Positions 31,802-40,727 of a stretch of DNA of 43,419 bases are shown here, in pieces. The notes beneath the pieces are model-generated. The model worked only from the letters and a program-made list of their open reading frames with translations. It was not told the origin of the DNA and ran no database searches. Source of the DNA: Elizabethkingia occulta (GTDB lineage: Bacteria > Bacteroidota > Bacteroidia > Flavobacteriales > Weeksellaceae); the NCBI RefSeq assembly GCF_002023715.1, contig NZ_MAHX01000003.1, forward strand, positions 1-43,419, in the 5' to 3' direction. Each line of letters opens with the position of its first letter. The first letter of the stretch is position 1. The translations under genes and the position numbers were made by a program.

Positions 31802-32611
31802 ATGATTCAGTTAAAAACAATAGACGAAATCAAATTAATGCGTGAAAGCGCTCAGTTGGTTTCAAAAACTTTAGGTATGTTGGCCAAGGAAATTAAACCT
31901 GGCGTAACAACTAAACATTTAGATAAACTTGCATTCGAGTATATTAAAGATCATGGTGCAGAACCTGCATTCCTTGGGTATGGAGGCTTTCCAAACTCTT
32001 TATGTATGTCTCCGAATGAGCAGGTTGTTCATGGTTTCCCTACAGATGAACCATTGAGAGATGGTGATATTATTTCTGTAGACTGTGGAACATACATGAA
32101 TGGCTTTGTTGGAGATCATGCATATACTTTTGAAGTTGGAGAAGTTTCTCCTGAAACAAAAAAGCTTTTGCAGGTCACTAAAGAAAGTCTTTATAAAGGT
32201 ATTGCTCAGTGTATCCGTGGAAAGAGAATCGGAGATATTTCTTATGCAGTTCAGGAACATGCAGAAAAACACGGTTATGGAGTAGTACGCGAGTTAGTAG
32301 GACATGGTGTTGGAAGACAAATGCACGAAGAACCACAGGTGCCTAACTATGGAAGAAAAGGTTCCGGAAAAGTAATTAAAGACGGATTAGTTATTGCTAT
32401 CGAGCCTATGATCAATATGGGAACGGAAAAAGTAAAGTTCCATTCCGATGGCTGGACTGTAACAACTCAGGACAATAAGCCTTCTGCACACTTTGAGCAC
32501 GATGTAGCTGTAGTAAATGGGAAACCGGTTTTATTATCTACATTCCAGTATATCTACGATGCATTAGGTATCAAATCCGATGAGGAAAAAGCTTTCCAGA
32601 TGGATTTCTAA
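31802..32611 (+). CDS. map: Methionine aminopeptidase type I
   Basis: This 269-residue metallopeptidase removes the initiator methionine from new proteins. All five metal ligands are present: D94, D105, H168, E201 and E232, plus H77 in the substrate pocket. Motifs SVDCGTYMNGFVGDHAYTF, GHGVG and FEHDVAV read normally. No N-terminal zinc-finger extension is present, which marks a type Ia enzyme. The next gene, a methyltransferase, begins after only three bases, so they share a transcript. Confidence 0.97.
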   Translation: MIQLKTIDEIKLMRESAQLVSKTLGMLAKEIKPGVTTKHLDKLAFEYIKDHGAEPAFLGYGGFPNSLCMSPNEQVVHGFPTDEPLRDGDIISVDCGTYMNGFVGDHAYTFEVGEVSPETKKLLQVTKESLYKGIAQCIRGKRIGDISYAVQEHAEKHGYGVVRELVGHGVGRQMHEEPQVPNYGRKGSGKVIKDGLVIAIEPMINMGTEKVKFHSDGWTVTTQDNKPSAHFEHDVAVVNGKPVLLSTFQYIYDALGIKSDEEKAFQMDF

Positions 32612-32614
32612 CAA

Positions 32615-33382
32615 ATGAAGAAAGTAGCAAAATTTCTTTTAAATAAATTACCGCGCCCTATGCTTATTCGATTAAGCATTGTGGCGCGTCCTTTAATTAT
32701 ATCCTTTTTTAAGGGAGATAAATTTACTGATCCTATAGACGGTAGATCTTATCGTAAATTTCTTCCGTATGGTTACGGGAAACAACGGGAAAATGCACTC
32801 TCTCCCGGTACACTTTCATTGGAAAGGCATCGCCAAATGTGGCTTTATCTGGAACGTGAAACCGATTTTTTTACCAAAAATTACAAAGTACTTCATATTG
32901 CTCCTGAACAGGAGTTTTTAAGAAAATTCAAAAAACAAAAGAATCTGGAATATACTTCTGCAGATCTTTTCTCTCCAATTGTAGATGTAAAGGCTGATGT
33001 ATTGGATCTCCCTTTTGAAGATGAATCTTATGATATTGTTATTTGCAATCATGTTTTAGAACATATAATAGAAGATTCCAAAGCAATGTCCGAATTATAC
33101 CGTGTAATGCGAAAAGGTGGCTGGGGAATTTTACAGGTTCCTATGAGAACCAGTCTGGAGCATACTTATGAAGACTTTAGCATAACAGATCCTAAAGAGC
33201 GCCAGAAGCATTTTGGTCAGTATGATCATGTCCGTTGGTATGGAATGGATTATTTTGATCGTCTTAAAAAAGCCGGGTTTGATGTTGACATCAATCTATA
33301 TTCTCAAAAATTCTCAGTAGAAGACCAGAAACGCTACGGTTTGCTGGTTAATGAAATTCTTCCGGTAGTTTTTAAACATTAG
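32615..33382 (+). CDS. Class I SAM-dependent methyltransferase
   Basis: A 255-residue protein with a Rossmann-type methyltransferase core (about residues 90-200). The glycine-rich motif I is replaced by the unusual KVLHIAPEQEF. Later landmarks are clear: a VDVKADVLDLPFEDESYDIV motif II/acidic loop and CNHVLEHI (motif III). An unusually basic N-terminal 70 residues (KFLLNKLPRPMLIRLSIVARPL) suggests membrane or nucleic-acid association. The substrate is unknown. It starts three bases after map. Confidence 0.85.
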   Translation: MKKVAKFLLNKLPRPMLIRLSIVARPLIISFFKGDKFTDPIDGRSYRKFLPYGYGKQRENALSPGTLSLERHRQMWLYLERETDFFTKNYKVLHIAPEQEFLRKFKKQKNLEYTSADLFSPIVDVKADVLDLPFEDESYDIVICNHVLEHIIEDSKAMSELYRVMRKGGWGILQVPMRTSLEHTYEDFSITDPKERQKHFGQYDHVRWYGMDYFDRLKKAGFDVDINLYSQKFSVEDQKRYGLLVNEILPVVFKH

Positions 33383-33481
33383 TAAATTTATATCTCATTG
33401 TAAGCCTTTTCTTTATAGCTGTTGAGCAATCAATCATTATAAGCTATTAAAGAATAAGCTAGTCATTCTTTTATTTATTGT

Positions 33482-33489
33482 TAACTTTG
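33482..33489 (+). promoter_or_regulatory. Promoter -7 element of era
   Basis: TAACTTTG is an exact TAnnTTTG match, with a leader of about 45 bases to the ATG at 33541. No -33 TTG at good spacing. Confidence 0.5.
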
Positions 33490-33540
33490 CAAAAGATTTA
33501 AAAACTTAAATCTTTTAATATTTCAATTTTAAATTAAATA

Positions 33541-34416
33541 ATGCACAGAGCAGGTTTTGTTAATATAGTGGGGAAACCCAATGCAGGCAAGTCTACGCTT
33601 CTTAACCAGTTAATGGGGGAGAAGTTGGCTATTGTTACCCAAAAGGCACAGACAACCAGACATCGTATTTTTGGTATTTATAACGAGGACGATGTACAGA
33701 TTGTTTTTTCTGATACTCCGGGGGTACTAGACCCTAAATATGGATTACAGGAAAAGATGATGGAATTTGTCAAAGAGAGTTTACAGGATGCTGATGTTTT
33801 CCTTTTCATCGTAGATATTACAGATAAAGCGCAACCTTCAGAATTCCTTATCGAAAAGCTGAATAAAATACCGGTTCCGGTACTTATCCTTATCAATAAA
33901 GTAGATAAGGCAGATCAGAAAGTTCTTGAAGAAACAGTTGCCTTATGGCACGAAAGAATTCCGAAAGCTGAGATATTGCCAATATCTGCACTAAATGCTT
34001 ATAATACGGAGTATATTCTTCCTAAATTAAAATCTTTATTACCGGAAAGTCCTGCTTACTACGATAAAGATCAGTTTACAGATAAGTCCGAGAGATTTTT
34101 TGTAAATGAGACTATCCGTGAGAAAATCCTTTTGAATTACGAAAAAGAGATCCCGTATTCTGTAGAAGTTGTTACAGAATTGTTCAAAGACAAAGGGGAA
34201 ATGATTTTTATCGATAGTATTATCTACGTAGAAAGAGATACCCAAAAAGGAATTCTTATCGGACATAAAGGAGAATCTATAAAGAAAGTAGGGACTGAAG
34301 CCAGAATGGATTTGGAAAAATTCTTTGGAAAGAAGCTTCACCTTAATCTTTTCGTAAAAGTTAAAAAAGACTGGCGTAAAAACGACAGAGACCTGAAAAA
34401 TTTTGGTTATCGCTAG
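33541..34416 (+). CDS. era: GTPase Era
   Basis: This 291-residue essential GTPase binds the 3' end of 16S rRNA during 30S assembly. G1 is G11-S18 (GKPNAGKS). The switch region TTRHR is near 38-42, G3 is DTPG at 58-61, and G4 is NKVD at 119-122. The C-terminal KH domain has GHKGESIKKVG near residue 245. Length and layout are typical. It has its own promoter. A short TPR gene follows after about 45 bases. Confidence 0.98.
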   Translation: MHRAGFVNIVGKPNAGKSTLLNQLMGEKLAIVTQKAQTTRHRIFGIYNEDDVQIVFSDTPGVLDPKYGLQEKMMEFVKESLQDADVFLFIVDITDKAQPSEFLIEKLNKIPVPVLILINKVDKADQKVLEETVALWHERIPKAEILPISALNAYNTEYILPKLKSLLPESPAYYDKDQFTDKSERFFVNETIREKILLNYEKEIPYSVEVVTELFKDKGEMIFIDSIIYVERDTQKGILIGHKGESIKKVGTEARMDLEKFFGKKLHLNLFVKVKKDWRKNDRDLKNFGYR

Positions 34417-34461
34417 ATAAAGTCAGGAATTTCATTTATCTTTAAATAAAGAATTTTAAAG

Positions 34462-34956
34462 ATGAACGAATATTTAGATTCAGAATTTGACCGTGCAGAT
34501 GACCTGATCAGTCAGGATCTAAACGAAGAGGCTAAAGCGGTACTCAATAATATTTTACTGGAAGATCCTAAGTATGGTAAAGCCCATAACCATATAGCCT
34601 GGCTTTTAAAAAATAAAGAAAATGATGCTTTAGAAGCCGAAAAGCATTATAAATTAGCTATAGATTTTACTCCTGAATATGGAGCTTCTTATCTTAACTA
34701 TTCTTACCTTTTATCAGAAGCAAAACGCTATGATGATCTTCGGGACATTCTGACAAAAGCAGAATCTGTTGAAGACGTTAACAAAAGTAATCTTGCAAGG
34801 GAGTGGGCATATTATTATGAAGATACCAGGCAATATGAAAAAGCGATTGACAAGTACAAAGAATATGCACTATCGCTTTATGAAAATTCATACATTGAGA
34901 AAGCAAAAGAAGGTATCGAAAGATGTAAAATGAAAATAGATATACAAAAGATGTAA
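34462..34956 (+). CDS. Cytoplasmic TPR-repeat protein
   Basis: This 164-residue protein without a signal peptide is made of about three to four TPR helical pairs (AKAVLNNILLEDPKYGKAHN; AEKHYKLAIDFTPEYGASYL; YEKAIDKYKEYALSLYE). Nothing indicates a partner. A TATCTTTA element at 34437-34444 is a weak promoter candidate. It ends at a clear terminator (34958-34983) and so belongs to, or immediately follows, the era unit. Confidence 0.85.
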   Translation: MNEYLDSEFDRADDLISQDLNEEAKAVLNNILLEDPKYGKAHNHIAWLLKNKENDALEAEKHYKLAIDFTPEYGASYLNYSYLLSEAKRYDDLRDILTKAESVEDVNKSNLAREWAYYYEDTRQYEKAIDKYKEYALSLYENSYIEKAKEGIERCKMKIDIQKM

Positions 34957-34957
34957 T

Positions 34958-34983
34958 AAAAAGGCCTGATAAAGGGCCTTTTT
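34958..34983 (+). terminator. Terminator of the era-TPR unit
   Basis: A 9-bp stem, AAAAAGGCC/GGCCTTTTT, with an 8-nt loop follows the TPR stop codon directly and ends in a T tract. Confidence 0.85.
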
Positions 34984-35041
34984 AATTTAGGTAAACTAAT
35001 TATTAATTCATAATTTCGTAATTATAAGTTAATATGTTAAT

Positions 35042-37447
35042 ATGAAGAGAAAGTTTACAATGCTTTTAATAGCAGCAATGAGTTTTAGCTATGCTCAGGA
35101 AAGTACCAGCTATCAAAAACCTTCTGCCGAAATTCTTAAGCTGGCAGATTACACAAGACCACCATCTGTATTGATGGACAGCAAAAAAGAATGGATGGTA
35201 TTTACCTATCGTCCAACTTATAAGAACCTAAAGGATCTTTATGAGGAAGATGTGAAGCTGGCAGGATTGAGAATAAATCCGTTGACTAATATCTCTAGTA
35301 CGATAACATATATTGATAATCTGAAAATAAAGAATCTGAAAGGAAAATCTGAAGTTCAGGTTAAGGGACTTCCGCAGAATGCAAACCTTGCTTATTTTTC
35401 ATTTTCACCAGACGAAAAGTCTCTGGCATTTACAAATACAACATCAAAAGGTGTTGAACTTTGGATAGTAGACCTGGCAACTGCAACAGCCAAAAAAATC
35501 ACATCTGACAATCTGAATGCAAATTTAGGTTCTCCTTTTATCTGGTTCAAAGATTCAAAATCATTTTTAATTAATGTTTTGCCGGCAAACAGACCTGCGC
35601 TATTGAGTGATAAAAATGATATTCCAACAGGACCAACTGTAGCAACCAGTACCGGAAAAGTATCACAGAATGCAACATTCCAGGATTTGTTAAAAACGCC
35701 AAAAGATGAAACTAATTTTGAAAATCTTGCAACTTCGGAATTAGCCAAAGTAGATCTGAATGGTAATGTATCCGGATTTGCAAAAAGTGGAATGTATGCT
35801 TCAAAGACATTTTCGCCGGATGGTAACTACATTATGATTTCTTCGATTAAAAAACCGTTTTCATATATTGTTCCATTAAATCGTTTTCCTTCCGAAACTG
35901 TTGTTTTTGATAAGAATGGTCAGCAGGTAAAGGTTGTAAATGAAATGCCTTTAAATGAGATTATGCCTAAAGGGTTCTCTTCTGTAAGAACAGGTAAGAG
36001 AAATATAGCATGGAGAAGCGACATGCCAGCTACTTTATATTATGTTGAAGCATTGGATGGCGGAGATCAGTCGAAGAAAGCAGAATACAGAGACCAGATC
36101 TATACATGGGATGCTCCTTTTAATGCAGAACCTAAAGCATTATATAAAACAAAAGAAAGATTTTCTGATATAGATTGGGGGAATGCTGATAATGCCTTTG
36201 TTACCGAAGGATGGTATGATACAAGAAGTACTAAAACCAGCTGGATTAATCCAAAAACGGGAGATTCTAAGCTTATTATAGACAGAAATTTCCAGGATGT
36301 ATACAGCAATCCGGGGAATCTTGTTTCCGAACGAAATCAATATGGCAGAAATGTTGTTGAAATTAAAGACGGAAAAACATATTGGATAGGAGATGGCTTT
36401 ACCAAAGAAGGACAGTTTCCTTTCATCAATGAAATGGATCTGAAAACATTTAAAACAAACAGGCTTTATACTTCTAAATCCACAACTGTAAAAGAGAGAA
36501 TTCTTGATGTTCTAGATGCTAAAAAAGGTGATATTCTGGTAATGGATGAATCCAGTACAGATTATCCAAATTACTTTATTAAAAACTTCAAAACCAATAA
36601 AAGCACTCCTGTAACAAATTTTCAGAATCCTTTTGAAGGCCTGAAAGGTGTGCACAAAGAAGTTATTACATACAAACGTAATGACGGCGTTACTCTTACA
36701 GGGAATTTATATCTTCCGGCAGGTTACGATATGAAATCTAAAAAAGAAAAACTTCCGTTACTGATCTGGGCTTATCCTGCCGAATATAAAGACAAAGCAA
36801 CAGCAGGGATGAGTACTAAAAATGCAAATACTTTCACTTTCCCTAGTTATGGGTCTTTCATCTATTGGGTTTCTAAAGGATATGCAGTATTGGATGATGC
36901 ATCTTTCCCTATTATTGGTGAAGGGAAAACAGAGCCTAATGATACATTTATTCCACAGTTGGTAGCAGATGCTCAGGCAGCGATTGATGCCGTAGACAAG
37001 TTGGGTTATATAGACCGTAAAAAAGTAGCTGTAGGCGGACACTCTTATGGTGCATTTATGACAGCTAATCTTTTAACACATTCTAATCTTTTTGCGTGTG
37101 GTATTGCAAGAAGTGGTGCATATAACAGAACTCTTACTCCGTTTGGTTTCCAGAGTGAGCAAAGAAACTACTGGGATGTACCGGATGTGTATACCAAAAT
37201 GTCACCTTTCATGAATGCTGATAAAATGAAAACGCCATTATTATTAGTACATGGTGAAGCAGATAACAACCAGGGAACATTTACAGTGCAGACGGAACGT
37301 TATTTCCAGGCACTAAAGAATCTGGGAGCTCCAGTAAAAATGGTATTACTGCCTAAAGAAGCGCATGGTTATGTAGCAAAAGAAAATATTCTTCATTTGT
37401 TATATGAACAAGATATCTTCCTGGAAAAATGCTTAAAAAATAAGTAA
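35042..37447 (+). CDS. Exported S9-family serine peptidase, S9D glutamyl endopeptidase-like
   Basis: An 801-residue secreted or periplasmic peptidase. A signal peptide (about 1-19, ending YAQ) precedes a beta-propeller domain (about 60-520) and a prolyl-oligopeptidase-type alpha/beta hydrolase (about 530-800). The catalytic triad is S668 in GGHSYGAFM, D741 in HGEADNN and H775 in KEAHGY. The stretch from GGHSYGAFMTANLL to IARSGAYNRTLTPFGFQ is very close to my recall of the plant chloroplast glutamyl endopeptidase (CGEP) S9D branch, so cleavage after Glu rather than Pro is the better guess. It is monocistronic, with a weak TAATTTCG promoter candidate and a strong terminator. Confidence 0.92.
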   Translation: MKRKFTMLLIAAMSFSYAQESTSYQKPSAEILKLADYTRPPSVLMDSKKEWMVFTYRPTYKNLKDLYEEDVKLAGLRINPLTNISSTITYIDNLKIKNLKGKSEVQVKGLPQNANLAYFSFSPDEKSLAFTNTTSKGVELWIVDLATATAKKITSDNLNANLGSPFIWFKDSKSFLINVLPANRPALLSDKNDIPTGPTVATSTGKVSQNATFQDLLKTPKDETNFENLATSELAKVDLNGNVSGFAKSGMYASKTFSPDGNYIMISSIKKPFSYIVPLNRFPSETVVFDKNGQQVKVVNEMPLNEIMPKGFSSVRTGKRNIAWRSDMPATLYYVEALDGGDQSKKAEYRDQIYTWDAPFNAEPKALYKTKERFSDIDWGNADNAFVTEGWYDTRSTKTSWINPKTGDSKLIIDRNFQDVYSNPGNLVSERNQYGRNVVEIKDGKTYWIGDGFTKEGQFPFINEMDLKTFKTNRLYTSKSTTVKERILDVLDAKKGDILVMDESSTDYPNYFIKNFKTNKSTPVTNFQNPFEGLKGVHKEVITYKRNDGVTLTGNLYLPAGYDMKSKKEKLPLLIWAYPAEYKDKATAGMSTKNANTFTFPSYGSFIYWVSKGYAVLDDASFPIIGEGKTEPNDTFIPQLVADAQAAIDAVDKLGYIDRKKVAVGGHSYGAFMTANLLTHSNLFACGIARSGAYNRTLTPFGFQSEQRNYWDVPDVYTKMSPFMNADKMKTPLLLVHGEADNNQGTFTVQTERYFQALKNLGAPVKMVLLPKEAHGYVAKENILHLLYEQDIFLEKCLKNK

Positions 37448-37450
37448 ATA

Positions 37451-37474
37451 AAAACTCCCGAAAGGGAGTTTTTT
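37451..37474. terminator. Bidirectional terminator
   Basis: A perfect AAAACTCCC/GGGAGTTTT stem with a GAAA tetraloop has A and T tracts on the two sides. It serves the S9 peptidase and probably the convergent META gene at 37495. Confidence 0.92.
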
Positions 37475-37494
37475 ATTTTATATATCAAAATTGC

Positions 37495-37965
37495 TTATTC
37501 TGCTACAGCACGAAATCTTGCTAAAGGAGCCATACGTCCTTTGTTGATGGATAATACATCGCCTTCCTTGCTTACCGTGTAATTGTCAGCAGTTACCAAA
37601 GCCTTGCTTAGCCCGTGTTCTATACTCATATCTTCACAAGCCATCATAGTAGACATTCCCTGAGCAAACTGAACTTTGAAGCCCGATAATTTAAGATTTC
37701 CACCGATACCATTACAGCCGCCGGAAGCTTCATAAGTATAGTCTTTTTCCTGTTTTATAAGTTTCAGGTAAGGTTCTTTTCCGTTAACTTTATCCGCTAC
37801 AGGTTTACCATTTAGCTCAATTAACTTCCATTTTTTTCCAAGAATTGTATTTTCAGGCATTGTACTTTGTTGTGATGTATTATTGTTGTTCGTATTCTGA
37901 ACAGTATTACAAGAATTTGCAAATAATAAAATTCCTGCCGCTAGAAGTGTAAGATGTTTTTTCAT
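37495..37965 (-). CDS. META-domain (HslJ-like) lipoprotein, copy 1
   Basis: A 156-residue lipoprotein with lipobox FANSC (lipidated C19), a Thr/Asn/Ser-rich linker, and a META/HslJ domain from about residue 40. Family landmarks are LGKKWKLIELNGKPV, SGGCNGIGG and MACEDMSIEHGLSKALVTADNYTV. META proteins of this type sit in the outer membrane and are linked with stress or heat response; no enzymatic role is known. A paralogue of the same length lies at 39875-40345, with the ABC-F gene between. The domains are clearly related but not identical, so the duplication is old. Confidence 0.88.
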   Translation of the reverse strand: MKKHLTLLAAGILLFANSCNTVQNTNNNNTSQQSTMPENTILGKKWKLIELNGKPVADKVNGKEPYLKLIKQEKDYTYEASGGCNGIGGNLKLSGFKVQFAQGMSTMMACEDMSIEHGLSKALVTADNYTVSKEGDVLSINKGRMAPLARFRAVAE

Positions 37966-38074
37966 AATCTATTTTTAAAAAACTTTATGTTTATTATTTA
38001 CTAAGATACCTTTTTTTATAAATAGGTTGGAAAAGAATCGGCTTTCTTTATAATTTATTTTATCCAAATAATTA

Positions 38075-38106
38075 TTGATCTGATTATAAATATTTTACTA
38101 CATTTG
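38075..38106 (+). promoter_or_regulatory. Promoter of the ABC-F gene
   Basis: A TTG (38075-38077), 21 bases of spacer and TACATTTG (38099-38106) make a complete Bacteroidota promoter. The leader would be about 105 bases to the ATG at 38220. Confidence 0.6.
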
Positions 38107-38219
38107 TTTTATAATTCAAAATTCAGATAGTAAGCATGTAGAATTAAATTTCTTTCCATAATTTTTTGATCCTGATGTCAGGGTTAATTTCTATTTATTC
38201 ATTTTTTAAGAAAGAAATA

Positions 38220-39806
38220 ATGCTTACGTTACAAAATATTACTTATCAGCATCCTGATAAGGAAATTCTTTTTGAGAACCTTAATTTTATACTTAATAAA
38301 GGCGAACAAATTGCGATTGTCGGAAACAATGGTTCCGGAAAATCTACCTTGTTGAAACTAATCTCCGGATTATTAATTCCTATTGCAGGAGATATAAGAA
38401 CGGAAGGTTCTGTTTATTATCTTCCACAAATTTTGGAGCAGTTCGATACGAAGAGTATTGCAGCAGCTTTAGGAGTTGAGGAAAAGCTTACAGCTTTAAA
38501 AGAAATTTTGGATGGTACTGTTACCGAAGAAAATATGGCTGTTCTGAATGATGACTGGGATTTGGAAGAAAGAATCAGGCAGGCCATGGAAAATTGGGGT
38601 TTGTCTGATTTTACAGCATCTGATCTTATGAGCAGGCTAAGTGGAGGCCAGAAAACAAAAGTTTTAATTGCTGGCATAGAAGTTCATCAGCCAGATATTA
38701 TACTGATGGATGAACCTACTAATCATCTGGACAGAAAAAGCAGAGAACAGTTGTATGAATTTATTGAGAATACAAATAAAACTCTTCTAGTAGTTAGTCA
38801 TGACAGAACCTTATTAAACTTATTGTCCAAAACAGCAGAACTAAGCCATAAGGAAATTATGCTTTATGGTGGTAACTACGATTTTTACAAAGAGCAAAAA
38901 CAGATACAGCAAAATGCATTGCAAAATAGTATTAAGAATACTGAAAATGCACTGAAAAAAGCTAAAGCTACTGAACGGGAAATTTTGGAACGTCAGCAAA
39001 AACTCGATGCAAAAGGGAAAAAGAAACAGGAAAAAGCAGGTGTAGCCAAAATAATGATGAATACCCTGCGAAATAATGCCGAAAATAGTACTGCGAAAAT
39101 AAAAGATACCCATTCGGATAAAATAGACAATCTTAGTCAGGAGCTTCAACAACTGCGAAGAGGCGTCCCGCTTACAGACCAGATGAAATTAGGATTTGAT
39201 CAAACCAACCTGCATCGTGGTAAGACACTGATAAAAGCAGAACAGATTAACTTTGCTTACGATGATAAGAATATTTGGAAAAAGCCTTTGGATATTGTTA
39301 TTACCAGTGGAGAAAGGATTCTGATAAGCGGAGAAAACGGGTCGGGAAAAACAACGCTGATTAAACTGCTTCTGGGAGGATTACAAATTTCTGAAGGTAT
39401 TATAGAAAGGGCAGATTATTATTCTGTATATATCGATCAGGATTATTCTATGATTGATCATTCATTGAATGTAATTCAACAAGCAGAATCATTTAACCTG
39501 CTTCCTTTACCCGAACACGAAGTAAAAACAATACTCAATCGCTTTTTGTTTAGGAAAGAAACATGGGATAAATCCTGTAGTGTATTAAGTGGTGGTGAAA
39601 GGATGAGGCTATTGCTTGCATGTTTGTCAATTGCAGGAAAAGCTCCGGATATTATTATTCTGGATGAGCCTACCAACAATCTTGATATTCAGAATATCGA
39701 GATTCTAACCAATGCTATTAGAGATTACAAAGGAACGCTATTGGTAATTTCACATGATGATGTCTTTTCTGAAGAGATAAATATTGAGACCAGAATTGTA
39801 TTATAA
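38220..39806 (+). CDS. ABC-F family ATPase
   Basis: This soluble 528-residue protein has two ABC domains and no membrane part. ABC1 has Walker A GNNGSGKS (35-42), signature LSGGQ from L140, and Walker B ILMDEPTNHLD. A lysine- and glutamine-rich linker (about 215-310) is the P-site tRNA interaction motif region. ABC2 has GENGSGKT (371-378), LSGGE from L456 and IIILDEPTNNLD. ABC-F proteins act on the ribosome in translation rescue or antibiotic protection; the sequence does not decide between them. The ATG at 38220 (MLTLQNI) is chosen; an upstream in-frame ATG at 38166 adds a non-family extension. It lies between the two META paralogues, on the opposite strand. Confidence 0.92.
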   Translation: MLTLQNITYQHPDKEILFENLNFILNKGEQIAIVGNNGSGKSTLLKLISGLLIPIAGDIRTEGSVYYLPQILEQFDTKSIAAALGVEEKLTALKEILDGTVTEENMAVLNDDWDLEERIRQAMENWGLSDFTASDLMSRLSGGQKTKVLIAGIEVHQPDIILMDEPTNHLDRKSREQLYEFIENTNKTLLVVSHDRTLLNLLSKTAELSHKEIMLYGGNYDFYKEQKQIQQNALQNSIKNTENALKKAKATEREILERQQKLDAKGKKKQEKAGVAKIMMNTLRNNAENSTAKIKDTHSDKIDNLSQELQQLRRGVPLTDQMKLGFDQTNLHRGKTLIKAEQINFAYDDKNIWKKPLDIVITSGERILISGENGSGKTTLIKLLLGGLQISEGIIERADYYSVYIDQDYSMIDHSLNVIQQAESFNLLPLPEHEVKTILNRFLFRKETWDKSCSVLSGGERMRLLLACLSIAGKAPDIIILDEPTNNLDIQNIEILTNAIRDYKGTLLVISHDDVFSEEINIETRIVL

Positions 39807-39814
39807 AAGAAAAA

Positions 39815-39846
39815 TCCTTGTCAGTGATTTTGAACTCTGACAAGGA
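39815..39846 (-). terminator. Terminator of META copy 2
   Basis: A perfect 10-bp stem, TCCTTGTCAG/CTGACAAGGA, with a 12-nt loop is followed on the minus strand by TTTTTCTTTT. The stem shares the CCTTGTCA word with the palindromes at 19677-19724. Confidence 0.75.
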
Positions 39847-39874
39847 TAACTTATTAAAGATTTTTCTAAAATGC

Positions 39875-40345
39875 TTATTCTGCTACAGCCTGAAATTTTG
39901 CTAATGGCGCCATACGTGCTTTATTAAGAGAAAGGATATTACCTTCTTTATTGAGAGAGTAATTATCAACAGTTTCTAAGACTTTGCTTATTCCTGTTTC
40001 AATACTCATATCAGGGCATGCCATTTTTGTTGATGCTCCCGGAGAAAAATGAATTACAGAAGTTGCGTTTGTTGTAAAAGTACCTCTGATTCCGTTGCAT
40101 CCGCCAGAAGCTTGATATAAATAAGCTTTATCTTGTTGCAATAATTTTAGGAAAGCTTCTTTACCGTTTACTTGGTCAGCTACAGGCTTTCCAAATAGTT
40201 CTACCAATTTCCATTTTTTACCAATAATAGTATTTTCGGTAGTCGTTTGTGCAGAAGAGTTATCAGTATTCGTTTTTGTAGCAGTAGTACAAGAGTTCGC
40301 TACCAATAAAATTCCTGCAGCAATTAAGGCAAATTGTTTTTTCAT
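39875..40345 (-). CDS. META-domain (HslJ-like) lipoprotein, copy 2
   Basis: A 156-residue paralogue of the gene at 37495-37965, with lipobox VANSC and the lipidated cysteine at C19. The META domain from residue 40 has IGKKWKLVELFGKPVADQV, SGGCNGIRG and MACPDMSIETGISKVLETVDNYS. About two thirds of residues match copy 1 by eye, including identical ends (MAPLA.F.AVAE). It is transcribed separately and ends at the hairpin at 39815-39846. The 380 bases upstream contain no gene. Confidence 0.88.
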   Translation of the reverse strand: MKKQFALIAAGILLVANSCTTATKTNTDNSSAQTTTENTIIGKKWKLVELFGKPVADQVNGKEAFLKLLQQDKAYLYQASGGCNGIRGTFTTNATSVIHFSPGASTKMACPDMSIETGISKVLETVDNYSLNKEGNILSLNKARMAPLAKFQAVAE

Positions 40346-40672
40346 AATGTGTTTTTTAATTGTTTTTATAGTATATATTTAGTAAAATGATACTTGTATA
40401 TAATTATATTCGATTTATTGTTTTGTAAAATATTTTAATTAAACAATGCTGTGTAATAAATTAATAAATCATTTCAAGCATATATTGTTTTAATTTTCAA
40501 TTTATCGTTAGTTTTCAAAAAATATGCCATGTTTTAAAAACAATTAAAAGTATCAAAGAAATTATATGCGTATTTGTGATGACAGATATAGGCTCATTGC
40601 AACTATTATATAGTACAAGATAAGATTTACAACTAAAAATATTATTTCATCAATGTTACAAGGATATTGAGC
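40346..40672. other. Gene-free AT-rich stretch
   Basis: This spacer between META copy 2 and the permease terminator is very AT-rich and holds no reading frame I can support on either strand. I saw no strong hairpin or consensus promoter in it, although the META copy 2 promoter must lie at its left end. Confidence 0.5.
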
Positions 40673-40705
40673 ATAAAAAAATCCGAAAGAAATTCTTCCG
40701 GATTT
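40673..40705 (-). terminator. Terminator of the amino-acid permease gene
   Basis: On the minus strand a 13-bp stem, AAATCCGGAAGAA/TTCTTTCGGATTT with one G-U pair, is followed by a run of Ts. It lies about 25 bases past the permease stop. Confidence 0.85.
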
Positions 40706-40727
40706 ATATATATCTTTAAGATCTATT

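Noticed and set aside
38841-39152. 103-codon minus-strand frame in the ABC-F linker
   Set aside because: It is the complement of the lysine-rich linker, so its Phe/Leu richness is an artefact.
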